Source: Bryobacterales bacterium (lineage in GTDB: Bacteria; Acidobacteriota; Terriglobia; Bryobacterales; Bryobacteraceae). From it: a stretch of 9,289 bases of DNA. The notes below the pieces were generated by a model. The model had not been told where the DNA came from. It saw nothing but the letters and a program-made list of their open reading frames with translations, and searched no databases. Both the position numbers and the translations under genes were made by a program. Positions 1 to 6,478 of this stretch are shown piece after piece; position 1 is the first letter of the stretch, and every line of letters begins with the position of its first letter. Where the stretch lies: contig PKYZ01000563.1 of the NCBI GenBank assembly GCA_003132865.1, forward strand, positions 296-9,584, given 5' to 3'.

Positions 1-1440
1 CTCTCGACGGTACAGGGCGGCGTGGCAACTCCCGTCGGCTCACTCTACGACTTCAAGTCGGTGGCGCTGGGGAGTGTGGCGGACGTCGAATTCCGCTTGA
101 CGAACACGGGACCAAATCCCGCGTCCCTTTCCAGCCTAGCCCTGGCCGGAACTAACTCCCTCACGCCCCCGTACACGCCGTATTTCTCAGTGGTGTGCCC
201 ACTGTCGCCCGACTTGTGCGGCGGCGCATCCGTTCAGCAATTGCCGATCACGATCAACCCCACCGGCACTCTAGACTTCACCGTGCAATTCGAGCCGTTC
301 CAACTGGGATCTCCCAGCGCCACCATGACGATCTGCACCTTGAGCAGCGCGAATTGCACCGATGCCGGCAATACGATTACGGTCTTCCTGCGGGGCACGG
401 GTGTAGCGGGACTGTCGGTGCTCTGGAAGAGCCAGCCGCTAGGCGCCGGGGAAACCGTAACCTTCGGCAACGTCCAGGTCGGATCGAGCCAGACCATCGC
501 GCTGACGCTGTCCAATCAGACCAATCCGCCGGTGCCGCTCACCGTTCCCGCGATTCCTCCCTTGACTGGCGGTACCTTCAGCCTGGCAGGCAGCGCGCTC
601 TCGGGGCCGACCGTCGCACCGGGTTCGTCCGCCGAGTTGGATGTGATATTCACACCCACCGCCGCAGGTGCGCAACAGGCGACCCTGACCATCGGCCTGC
701 TCACGTATCCGCTCGCGGGCATGGGAGTGGCGCCGCCTCCGCCTGTTTTCCCTGCCCCGTCGATCCAACTGAATCTGGCCACGCCCGCCAGCGCGCAACA
801 AGGGAGTCTTTCGGTCAGCCTGGCGTCGGGGTCGGTGTCGAGTGGCAGTGGAACGGTGACGCTCGCCTTCCAGTCCGCAGTCAGCGGCGTCAGCGACGAC
901 CCAACCGTCACCTTCGCGGATGGAACGCGCTCCGCCAGCTTCACCGTGGCGGAGGGAGCGTCCGCCGGGCAATTCGCGGGAGGGCCGTCCGTTACATTCG
1001 GGACGGGCACCACGGCGGGCGCCCTGGCGTTCACCGTGACTCTAGGCAGCAACACCGCGCAAGCCAATGTCACGATTCCCGTGGCGGTCGTCGGCATCGA
1101 TGCGGCAGTTGCAGCGCGCAACGTGGCCTGCGCTCCGACCCTGCTTTACTGCACGACTACCAACGTGCAACTGCAAATCAACGGTTGGGATAACACCCGG
1201 AGCACATCTCAGCTTGTATTCAGCTTCTTCGATTCCTCCGGCAACGCCATCGCGCCCGGCAACATCACCGTGGCCGCCGCTTCCACATTCCAGCAGTACT
1301 TTGCAGGCTCGACCCTGGCCGGCGTCTTTGGACTGCACGCTCTGTTTCCGGTGAACGGCGATTCCAACCAAGTCGTCGCGGCGCTGGTACAGATCATCAA
1401 CTCGGTGGGCACCGTCGAAAGCGAAAAGATTACATTCTGA
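1..1440 (+). CDS. Secreted choice-of-anchor D / Ig-like repeat protein (5' partial)
   Basis: The frame is open from the first base (seven codons before the GTG at 22), so the gene almost certainly starts upstream of the window and 479 residues of its C-terminal part are visible. Two consecutive ASH/choice-of-anchor-D-like beta-sandwich units are suggested. One covers about residues 10-135 ('FRLTNTGPNPASLSSLAL', 'TVQFEP', then an 'LRGTGVAG' end strand). The next covers about 135-240 ('TFGNVQVGSSQTIALTLSN', 'VIFTPTAAG', 'LAGMGVAP'). A proline-rich linker (PPPPVFPAP) leads to a Ser/Thr/Gly-rich beta domain (about 250-360) and a C-terminal domain with two CxxxxxxC-spaced cysteines. Such modules are known from large extracytoplasmic or surface proteins. 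A structural or adhesive role is inference; no catalytic motif is seen. No membrane anchor or sorting signal is present at the C-terminus. The family type is fairly secure, the function is not. Confidence 0.75.
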   Translation, partial: LSTVQGGVATPVGSLYDFKSVALGSVADVEFRLTNTGPNPASLSSLALAGTNSLTPPYTPYFSVVCPLSPDLCGGASVQQLPITINPTGTLDFTVQFEPFQLGSPSATMTICTLSSANCTDAGNTITVFLRGTGVAGLSVLWKSQPLGAGETVTFGNVQVGSSQTIALTLSNQTNPPVPLTVPAIPPLTGGTFSLAGSALSGPTVAPGSSAELDVIFTPTAAGAQQATLTIGLLTYPLAGMGVAPPPPVFPAPSIQLNLATPASAQQGSLSVSLASGSVSSGSGTVTLAFQSAVSGVSDDPTVTFADGTRSASFTVAEGASAGQFAGGPSVTFGTGTTAGALAFTVTLGSNTAQANVTIPVAVVGIDAAVAARNVACAPTLLYCTTTNVQLQINGWDNTRSTSQLVFSFFDSSGNAIAPGNITVAAASTFQQYFAGSTLAGVFGLHALFPVNGDSNQVVAALVQIINSVGTVESEKITF

Positions 1441-1453
1441 TTTCCGAGTGCCT

Positions 1454-1476
1454 CCCGCGTGGAATGAGCACGCGGG
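1454..1476 (+). terminator. Hairpin just after the anchor-D gene (possible terminator)
   Basis: A perfect 8-bp inverted repeat (CCCGCGTG / CACGCGGG) with a 7-nt loop starts 14 bases after the stop codon. There is no T-run behind it, so an intrinsic terminator is only possible. It could also be a processing or REP-like palindrome. Confidence 0.35.
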
Positions 1477-1699
1477 TGCCAGCGTGCCGTGGCGCAAACT
1501 CCTGCGTCACCATAAGTAGGGAAGATTGGGGACGCGGCTTGCAGAGTCGTTCAATGGAACGCCGAAGACGCAAAGAACTCGGCCCAAGGCGAGTAAGCGT
1601 CGGCGCCAGGCGGCAAACGGCGCCAGGAGTAATTGCAAGTGAGTTCGTGAAGCTGAAGTCCCGCCACTGCTGGAAAGCCGTATCCCCGGCCGGCGCAGT
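1477..1699. other. Spacer between two gene ends that face each other
   Basis: This gap separates the end of the plus-strand anchor-D gene from the end of the minus-strand membrane protein gene. I see no convincing gene. A 9-bp direct repeat (GGCGCCAGG at 1602-1610 and 1619-1627) also lets its palindromic GGCGCC parts pair as a 6-bp stem with an 11-nt loop. A GCCGGC pair (1689-1694 and 1706-1711) straddles the stop codon of the membrane protein gene. Confidence 0.4.
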
Positions 1700-3754
1700 T
1701 CACGAGCCGGCGCACAGCGTCTTGCTTTTCTCCCGCAAGCGCGAACGCATCCCGAGCGCCAACAGGACCATCACGGTAGTCAGCGCCATGAGGCTCGCCA
1801 CACGCCCGATCTGGTTCTCCCGCGGAGTCTCGAAATCAAGCTGGATCTCCTGCTCGCCCGGCGGCGCGTCAATCCGCATGAAATGCATGACATCCTCGCG
1901 CACCGGGAGGCTCCGCCCACTGGAGTAGGCGTGCCAGGCCGGATCGTAAGTGACCTGGACGGCTATGCTTTCGCCCTCACGAATCCGCGCCCGTATCCGC
2001 ATGCTCCGCGGACTCACCCATTGGCTGGACGCCGGAGAATCGGGACCTTGCTCGAGCGCTTCGGCATAGGCGCGTAGTTGGGGTTCGTTGTCGTCGTTCC
2101 ACTCGATTTCGGGAAGCGCCTGCATCCTGCGGCGATCGACCACCCGCGCCAATCCTGGAAAACGCCGCGGCACGCGATATACGATGTCGTCCTCTCCGCT
2201 GTCAAACAGGACCGCCAGGCGGCCGCTGAACTTCTGTTTATCCCGTATGGCGTGCCAGATCTCCTGAGAGCGCCCTCCGTGCACCACGATCGCATCGGCG
2301 CCCAGGGCCTGCAGCCAGTAGATGTCCCGTACCGGCTTGTCGCCGGCCAGGATCTGCCAGTCGGCCAGCGCGATCAGTTGGTTTTGCATTCCCTGGTCCG
2401 AGATACCGCCAACCTGGGGCACGTCGTGCCAGGCACAAGACCAGAAGCCCAATGAACTGGCGGTGTGCACGCGCGCCCCGGGCAGATTCCTGGCCAGCCA
2501 CTCCGAGAGCCGGTACTCGATGCGCTTTTGCGGATGATCGTCGCGCACATAGACCGCCCACGGATGCCGCAAATACGGTAATGCCACCAGAAACGCCAAG
2601 GCGAGCACAGAACCACCGCAGATGCGCAGGGCGAGCGGGCCGCGCCTCAAACACTCCAGTGCTGCGAGGATCAGCAGGAGGTCGAGTTCCGGCACGAAAC
2701 GCGCGGAATCCCCGATGGCGTGAAACCCGAAATAGTAAGCTCCCAGCGCGCTCAGGCCGAAGAGTGCCAATGCGCCTGAGAGGAAAATGGGGAAGGCGCG
2801 CTCCGGCTTGTGGCGCCCAACCCGAAAAGAAATAGCGGCGAACAAGGCAATCAGGGCGATCGCCAGCGCCCGCGAACCGGTATTGCCTGGCTGAGCCACA
2901 AGTTTCAAATTCGCGGCCGTAAGAGCCAGGTACGAAGGCGTCAACCAGCACGCCGTAAGGGCATAGCTCAAACCGGCAATTGCCGCCGCCCGCCACCAAA
3001 TGCCCGCTCCCCCGTGAGCCACCCACAATGTCCAGACCATCAGCGCGAAAAAGATGGCCAGGGCGGTGGCGCCGTAGAAGTTGGTCGAAACGCACAGGGC
3101 GCAGAGTATCGCGGCTGTGGCAAGCATCCCGGGACGATGCCCCCGCAGCGCCAGCCAGCCTGCCGACAGCGCGAACAGCAGGATTCCCATTGCGGACATG
3201 TGCGGCACTTCGCCCCACTTGACGATCACATTCAAATGCTGGGGCATGTGCAGTGCCGAGTCGTCGCGGATAGGCTTGAAGATCAACAGCACGGGAGAAA
3301 GAATGAGTGACGCGAGAGCCGCCGACGCCGCAAAAACTCGAGAGCGCCTTACGCTTCGCATGAGAGCGTAGACGCCCGCAATAGAGAGGCAATACAGAAG
3401 CGCGGAGTAAACGTGATAGCCCCGCGCCACGCTGACGCGGCCATAGCGCGAGATCAACGCCGCGCCGTATCGCATGGCAGGCGGGTAGAGATAGTCGAAC
3501 CGGTTACCGCAGTAGAAAAACGGCGCCCATCCGGGGCTGGGCAAGTGCTCGCGCAGAAAACGCGCGTCGCCGATGAAACCGCCGTCGATCGACATCCAGT
3601 TGTCGAAGTACTCCACCTGGAACAGCGGCCAGATTAGGACGGCTGCAAGCAGTATCAGGAGCATGCCGTCGAGTGCCGCGGTCTTCATTTGGTGGGGCAG
3701 GCATTCAGCCTGCCGGGACTTCCGCACCTCCCGATCACGCATGACACCTAACAT
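1700..3754 (-). CDS. Polytopic membrane protein, YfhO / PTPS-related / GT-C-like
   Basis: A protein of up to 684 residues with about 11-12 predicted membrane segments. The first is at about residues 30-46, a dense set lies between about 110 and 400, and one segment lies near the C-terminus (about 648-668). A long soluble region spans about 410-640. The first external loop carries acidic residues and an aromatic 'GWAPFFYCG...YLYPP' stretch. The C-terminal soluble part ends in a 'YDPAWHAYSSGRSLPV' beta segment before the last helix. This layout resembles YfhO-like and '6-pyruvoyl-tetrahydropterin synthase-related' membrane proteins, which are relatives of GT-C lipid-linked sugar transferases. 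A role in sugar transfer to envelope glycans is inference. Two starts compete. ATG 3754 has an upstream GAAGGG 11 nt away. ATG 3688 (Met23) lacks a clear ribosome site but would leave out a palindrome encoded in residues 13-19. The gene stands alone and diverges from the scar region on its right. Confidence 0.7.
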   Translation of the reverse strand: MLGVMRDREVRKSRQAECLPHQMKTAALDGMLLILLAAVLIWPLFQVEYFDNWMSIDGGFIGDARFLREHLPSPGWAPFFYCGNRFDYLYPPAMRYGAALISRYGRVSVARGYHVYSALLYCLSIAGVYALMRSVRRSRVFAASAALASLILSPVLLIFKPIRDDSALHMPQHLNVIVKWGEVPHMSAMGILLFALSAGWLALRGHRPGMLATAAILCALCVSTNFYGATALAIFFALMVWTLWVAHGGAGIWWRAAAIAGLSYALTACWLTPSYLALTAANLKLVAQPGNTGSRALAIALIALFAAISFRVGRHKPERAFPIFLSGALALFGLSALGAYYFGFHAIGDSARFVPELDLLLILAALECLRRGPLALRICGGSVLALAFLVALPYLRHPWAVYVRDDHPQKRIEYRLSEWLARNLPGARVHTASSLGFWSCAWHDVPQVGGISDQGMQNQLIALADWQILAGDKPVRDIYWLQALGADAIVVHGGRSQEIWHAIRDKQKFSGRLAVLFDSGEDDIVYRVPRRFPGLARVVDRRRMQALPEIEWNDDNEPQLRAYAEALEQGPDSPASSQWVSPRSMRIRARIREGESIAVQVTYDPAWHAYSSGRSLPVREDVMHFMRIDAPPGEQEIQLDFETPRENQIGRVASLMALTTVMVLLALGMRSRLREKSKTLCAGS
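3696..3714. repeat. REP-like palindrome at the 5' end of the membrane protein gene
   Basis: GGCAGGC and GCCTGCC form a perfect 7-bp stem around a 5-nt loop. It lies inside the first codons if ATG 3754 is used, or directly in front of the gene if ATG 3688 is used. The pattern (GGGGCAGGC...GCCTGCC) resembles short palindromes dispersed in Acidobacteriota genomes. That resemblance is from memory and unchecked. Confidence 0.5.
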
Positions 3755-3839
3755 ATTTTCTTTTTCCCTTCAATACCTTGGACCAAATCACCCACCCTTC
3801 CCCTTCCGCCCGCCCCCTACCCTGGAATCGAGGAACCAT

Positions 3840-3914
3840 ATGTCGACCGAATCGCAGACAAATTCCAATCGTAATGCCAGGCCTTCTAAGCTGCGGCACA
3901 TAAGCGCGGACTGA
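3840..3914 (+). pseudogene. 5' remnant of an interrupted gene (24 codons)
   Basis: A short frame opens at ATG 3840 with a good ribosome-binding site (GAGGAA at 3830-3835, 4 nt upstream). It encodes a polar start 'MSTESQTNSNRNARPSK'. From about 3892 the frame runs into the 12-bp repeat TGCGGCACATAA that borders the recombinase debris, and it stops at 3912-3914. The strong translation start with almost no coding sequence behind it suggests that a mobile element cut off a real gene after about 17 codons. No function can be guessed from what remains. A genuine 24-residue peptide gene is possible but less likely. The 85-base spacer on its left, towards the divergent membrane protein gene, is pyrimidine-rich on this strand. 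Confidence 0.4.
3892..3903 (+). repeat. Left copy of 12-bp direct repeat flanking recombinase debris
   Basis: TGCGGCACATAA occurs here and again, identical, at 4252-4263. The two copies bracket the tyrosine recombinase remnant, so they may be element-end motifs or recombinase binding sites. Confidence 0.55.
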
Positions 3915-3950
3915 TACTGATTGGACCTACCCGATTTTTTCCGTTCAGGA

Positions 3951-4170
3951 GGACGCCACACCACGGCTACGCCCCTCTTTGCAAGCCGGGGTGGACATCA
4001 ACACATCCGCGCCTGGCTCGGTCACGTCTCCCTCGATACTACGCATATCTACGCGGAAATCGACTTGGCGGCCAAAGCCAAAGCTCTCGCCCGGTGCGAG
4101 GTGGCGCCTGCTTTGGACATTACGCCCTGGCGCGAAAATGTCGGCCTTGTGTCGCTCCTGCGTTCACTAT
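3951..4170 (+). pseudogene. Tyrosine recombinase/integrase, C-terminal remnant with two frameshifts
   Basis: Only the last ~70 residues of a phage-integrase-family recombinase remain. The box-II motifs are readable in order: 'RHTTAT' (catalytic Arg region), 'IRAWLGHVSLDTTHIY' (the LGH motif and nucleophilic Tyr), then 'AEIDLAAKAKALARCEVA'. Between 'RHTTATPL' and 'IRAWLGH' the reading frame is wrong. The neighbouring frame there gives 'LQAGVDINT', exactly the segment expected in the family. One extra base near 3976-3979 and one missing base near 4003-4006 therefore compensate each other. The N-terminal and central catalytic parts are absent. The expected end after 'LLRSL' has lost its stop codon, and the frame runs on. 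The fragment is similar in style to recombinases of multi-integrase mobile elements, such as recombinase-in-trio elements; the exact family is unsure. It is a dead gene. Confidence 0.8.
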
Positions 4171-4182
4171 GGCGGCTCAGTC

Positions 4183-4244
4183 ATGTGGCGCTGATCTCGG
4201 CACGGCGCCCAGCAGAATCAATCGATGCCGATTCAGCGCCACAT
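4183..4244. repeat. 12-bp inverted repeat directly behind the recombinase remnant
   Basis: ATGTGGCGCTGA (4183-4194) and its exact reverse complement TCAGCGCCACAT (4233-4244) form a stem. With one small offset it extends inwards (TCTCGGCA against TGCCGAT). The right arm runs on into 'CACATAAC', which resembles the CACATAA end of the nearby direct repeat. It sits 13 bases after the last recombinase-like codon, as expected for an element end or recombinase target. Confidence 0.6.
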
Positions 4245-4251
4245 AACCAAA

Positions 4252-4263
4252 TGCGGCACATAA
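4252..4263 (+). repeat. Right copy of 12-bp direct repeat
   Basis: An identical copy of the TGCGGCACATAA found at 3892-3903, 360 bp away. The next bases (TCTGCGC here, GCGC on the left) are also related, so the true repeat may be slightly longer. Confidence 0.55.
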
Positions 4264-4428
4264 TCTGCGCATTCCGGCGGTTGGCGTTGATCTGGGCCTC
4301 TGTGGCCGTGTGGGGGTTATCCGCTTTTTTTCATATTGGTGTTGGCGGGCGCGGGGCCCGGTCTCACTTGATGTTACGGAAACAGGGCAAAGTCTGTTTG
4401 GCGTGGGCTATGAACGGCGGGGGCCCGG
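4264..4428. other. Non-coding spacer after the element debris
   Basis: No gene is recognised here. It contains a run of seven T (4325-4331). An 11-bp direct repeat, GGGGCCCGGTC, occurs at 4353-4363 and 4420-4430. The second copy overlaps the stop codon of the molybdoenzyme gene, and the first could be a duplicated trace of that gene end. Confidence 0.4.
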
Positions 4429-5793
4429 TCACTTCGGACCGAACATGCGGAACAGGAAATCGACGATTTCCGGCCGGTCGTCCGGCGTGACCGCGGCGCC
4501 CCAGCGCGTCATCTTGTCCACTTCGCGCTCCCATTGCGTGCGGGTGAGATGTTGCCCCGCGATCATGTCCTGGCCATGGCAGCCCAGGCACGTCTGCTTC
4601 ACCTTGTCCGGGAACGGCGGGATATCGGCGGCGGCCGGTTGTGGCGGCAATCCGGGCGGGCCGCCTCCCACCTCCACGCGCACGGCGGGAACCACGTTCC
4701 ATAGATAGCCGGATGGATTCCAGTCCTCCAGGAACGGCTGGGTCTTGCCTTTTTCATCGGTCGTCTTTGCCATCAGGACATAGGAGCCTTCGCCGGACGG
4801 CGTCCAAGTGGCTTCCCAAAGCCGCCAGGCGTAGTGCGCGCGATCTGCGCCCAGCTTGGCGGGACGCCACGTGCGGCCGCTATCGGTGGAGACATCCACG
4901 CGCGCGACTGGCGATTCGCCGGCCCACGCCGCGCCCCGGATGGTGACCGGCTCGGCCGCCAGGCGCTCGCCCGCCAGCGGACTGGCGATGACGGATTTCG
5001 GCTTGATGGCAGTGACCGGGACCATGGCTGAAGGGTCGACGGCCGTGCCCGGGGCCACCGTGTGCACGGGGCGGCGATAGGCCGTTTTCATGAAGAAGCC
5101 GTCGTATTCCTTATCGAGCAGGCTGATGTTGGTGACCCATTTGACCCAGGAATCGCCGGCCCAGCCGGGCGCCACCAGGCGCAATGGAAACCCGTGCGAG
5201 GAGGGCAACGGCGCGCCATTCATGTGGAAGGCCAGCAGGGTATCGGGATGCAGGGCCTTTTCGAGCGGCACGGTGCGCACGAAGTCCGGCACCTTGCCCA
5301 TGGGCACGTCGGCGCCGTTGAACAGGACGTGGGTGGCGCCCGATTTCACGCCCGCGCGCTTCAGGACGTCCGCCAGGCGCACACCGGTCCAGCGGGCATT
5401 GCCCACCGCGCCATAGCGCCACTGCATGCCCGTGACGCCCGGCTCGTAGAAGCTGCGGCCATTGCCGGCGCATTCCAGCACGGCCACCTGTTCCACGCGC
5501 GGGAGCTTTTCGATCTGCGCCATATCGAGCGCGAGTTCGCGCTCGATCAGGCCGTCCACGCGCAGGCGCCACTCGGCCAGTTCGACCTTGGGCTTGTAGA
5601 TGTGAGTGCGCACGAAGAAATGTTCGGCGGGGGTGAGCCAGGTATCGAACCCGGAGAGCGGCATTTCGAAATCTTCCGGGTTGGCGGAGCGGACCATCAG
5701 GTTTTGGCCGGGCTGCTGGTCGCCCCGGAGTGCCAGCCCCGGTGCGAGGGAAAGCAGGTACAGCAGCCGTCTGCGCGAAAGCGTCATATTCAC
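4429..5793 (-). CDS. SoxC/sulfite-oxidase-like molybdopterin enzyme fused to cytochrome c
   Basis: Residue numbers here count from the TTG at 5811. Enzymes of this family oxidise sulfite or related sulfur compounds in the periplasm at a molybdenum-pterin centre. The order is: a twin-arginine-like leader ('LSRRRLLYLLSLAPGLAL', about 11-28); an Oxidored_molyb domain (about 45-235) with the Mo-ligand cysteine in 'VLECAGNGRS' (Cys114) and 'GFPLRLVAPGWAGDSWVKW'; a Mo-co dimerisation domain (about 265-380, 'VDVSTDSGRTWRPA'); a Gly/Pro linker; and a small cytochrome c domain (about 395-460) with haem motif CLGCH (408-412) and a likely distal Met434. The built-in haem domain suggests that electrons pass directly to a c-type electron chain, a one-chain counterpart of SorAB. 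The GTG start at 5793 is chosen because AAAGGA (5803-5808) lies 9 nt upstream. ATG 5787 is the alternative, and TTG 5811 lies upstream of that site. No soxABXYZ neighbours are seen, and the exact substrate is unknown. A truncated paralogue lies at the right edge. Confidence 0.88.
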   Translation of the reverse strand: MNMTLSRRRLLYLLSLAPGLALRGDQQPGQNLMVRSANPEDFEMPLSGFDTWLTPAEHFFVRTHIYKPKVELAEWRLRVDGLIERELALDMAQIEKLPRVEQVAVLECAGNGRSFYEPGVTGMQWRYGAVGNARWTGVRLADVLKRAGVKSGATHVLFNGADVPMGKVPDFVRTVPLEKALHPDTLLAFHMNGAPLPSSHGFPLRLVAPGWAGDSWVKWVTNISLLDKEYDGFFMKTAYRRPVHTVAPGTAVDPSAMVPVTAIKPKSVIASPLAGERLAAEPVTIRGAAWAGESPVARVDVSTDSGRTWRPAKLGADRAHYAWRLWEATWTPSGEGSYVLMAKTTDEKGKTQPFLEDWNPSGYLWNVVPAVRVEVGGGPPGLPPQPAAADIPPFPDKVKQTCLGCHGQDMIAGQHLTRTQWEREVDKMTRWGAAVTPDDRPEIVDFLFRMFGPK

Positions 5794-5802
5794 ACCAGCC
5801 CG

Positions 5803-5808
5803 TCCTTT
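5803..5808 (-). promoter_or_regulatory. Ribosome-binding site of the molybdoenzyme gene
   Basis: AAAGGA on the minus strand ends 9 nt before GTG 5793 and 15 nt before ATG 5787. It lies downstream of TTG 5811 and so argues against that longer start. Confidence 0.5.
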
Positions 5809-5818
5809 CAATCGTAAT

Positions 5819-5824
5819 ATTATA
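5819..5824 (-). promoter_or_regulatory. Candidate -10 box of the molybdoenzyme gene
   Basis: A perfect TATAAT on the minus strand lies 25 nt before the GTG start. No good -35 hexamer is found 16-18 nt upstream, so this is a weak call. If used, the 5' leader would be only about 15-20 nt long. Confidence 0.3.
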
Positions 5825-5907
5825 AGCGCACCGGGGAAGTTGTTGGGATTGCTGGCGATGCCGAGGCGCCGAGTGGCGGCCCAGAAGAGACATACATGGT
5901 AGGCGCG

Positions 5908-5925
5908 GCCCTCTGCTTAGAGGGC
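5908..5925. repeat. Short palindrome/hairpin in the divergent spacer
   Basis: GCCCTCT and AGAGGGC make a perfect 7-bp stem with a GCTT tetraloop. No T-run follows. It could be a REP-like intergenic palindrome or an RNA hairpin. Confidence 0.45.
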
Positions 5926-5992
5926 GGTGTACGCAACGCCTCGAAAATGCCGTATTTTTAGGTACTTAGACTTCAATAGGATACGGGCGGCA

Positions 5993-6100
5993 CACTTTGG
6001 TTTCCAAGCATTTATGTTTCAACGGTATACGCCGGCATGTGGGGGCCTGGTGAACGCTGTTGAACCAGAAGGCTTTGAGCAGCTACAAAATTATCTACAG
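5993..6100 (+). repeat. Dispersed repeat, copy A
   Basis: Two blocks match the segment at 9034-9105 in the same orientation. One block is around 5993-6008 (CTTTGGTTTCCAA here, CTTTGGGTTCCAA there). The other is a 24-bp block at 6077-6100 that matches 9082-9105 at 22 of 24 positions (core CAGCTACAAAAT). The distance between blocks is 36 bp longer here, so the copies have diverged by indels. Confidence 0.6.
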
Positions 6101-6208
6101 TCGTTACCGAAGCTTGGCTTCCGGTCACACCTCTCATCTTGGCCGTGTGGCCGCTGTAACGATGACGCGTGTAATTTCACTATCAGTATGTAAGGCGCAA
6201 ACGCAACG

Positions 6209-6430
6209 ATGACAGCCCTGCTAACGACCGCTCAAGTCGCCGGGCTCTTGGCCGTGTCCCGAAGGAGCGTCCGTCTTTGGGCGGCGTGCGGCGAGTTGCG
6301 GGGCTTTAAAGTCGGGCGGCAGTGGCGCTTCCATGGCGAAGCTATCCAGCAATGGGTCATGGAGCGTGAGGCGGACCGGAAAATATATCTCCTTTCCTAT
6401 CAAATTGGTACGGAGAAACACGGCAATTAA
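6209..6430 (+). CDS. Small excisionase-family helix-turn-helix DNA-binding protein
   Basis: A 73-residue protein that is nearly all one MerR/excisionase-type winged HTH domain. 'LLTTAQVAGLLAVSRRSVRLWA' (about 4-25) is the helix-turn-helix. 'GELRGFKVGRQWRF' (about 28-41) is the wing with the usual G-x-x-W-R-F turn. 'HGEAIQQWVMERE' (about 42-54) is the closing helix. Proteins of this HTH_17 family act as excisionases of mobile elements or as small transcription regulators. No integrase gene follows; the next gene encodes a secreted Cys-rich protein 48 bases downstream on the same strand, so a regulator of the cassette is a reasonable inference. The ribosome-binding site is weak (AAGG 13 nt before ATG). 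The ~19-residue basic/polar tail after the domain has no recognised function. Confidence 0.8.
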   Translation: MTALLTTAQVAGLLAVSRRSVRLWAACGELRGFKVGRQWRFHGEAIQQWVMEREADRKIYLLSYQIGTEKHGN

Positions 6431-6478
6431 GGGAATCTGCGGCAAACACATTCCACGATCCTAGTGTATTCTTCATCT

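Larger units (their letters stand above)
5825..6208. other. Divergent spacer: hairpin plus dispersed repeat copy
   Basis: This gap separates the molybdoenzyme gene from the HTH gene. It holds a hairpin (5908-5925) and repeat copy A (5993-6100). A frame from GTG 5927 to 6193 (88 codons) could be read. It lacks a ribosome-binding site and recognisable motifs, so I do not call it a gene. Its 'FGFQ...EQLQNYLQ' words recur only because the DNA repeat recurs at 9034-9105. Base composition from about 5940 is more AT-rich than in the flanking genes. Confidence 0.45.

Noticed and set aside
195..1193. Long second plus-strand frame inside the anchor-D gene, and several minus-strand frames there
   Set aside because: These are Arg/His-rich translations typical of out-of-frame reading in GC-rich DNA. 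The anchor-D frame has clear domain words.
2238..3392. 384-codon minus-strand frame within the membrane protein gene
   Set aside because: It is a shifted reading of the same strand, rich in Arg/Ala/Gly with no membrane pattern. The 1700-3754 frame is clearly the real gene.
4301..4335. T-run at 4325-4331 as a plus-strand intrinsic terminator
   Set aside because: No stable stem directly precedes the T-run, and no live plus-strand gene ends here.
5062..5817. 251-codon plus-strand frame opposite the molybdoenzyme gene
   Set aside because: It is antisense to a well-supported enzyme gene. Its His/Gly/Ala-rich translation is the usual mirror of high-GC codons.
5927..6193. 88-codon plus-strand frame in the divergent spacer
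   Set aside because: It has a GTG start without a ribosome-binding site and no motifs. The part shared with 9034-9105 is better explained as a DNA repeat with indels.
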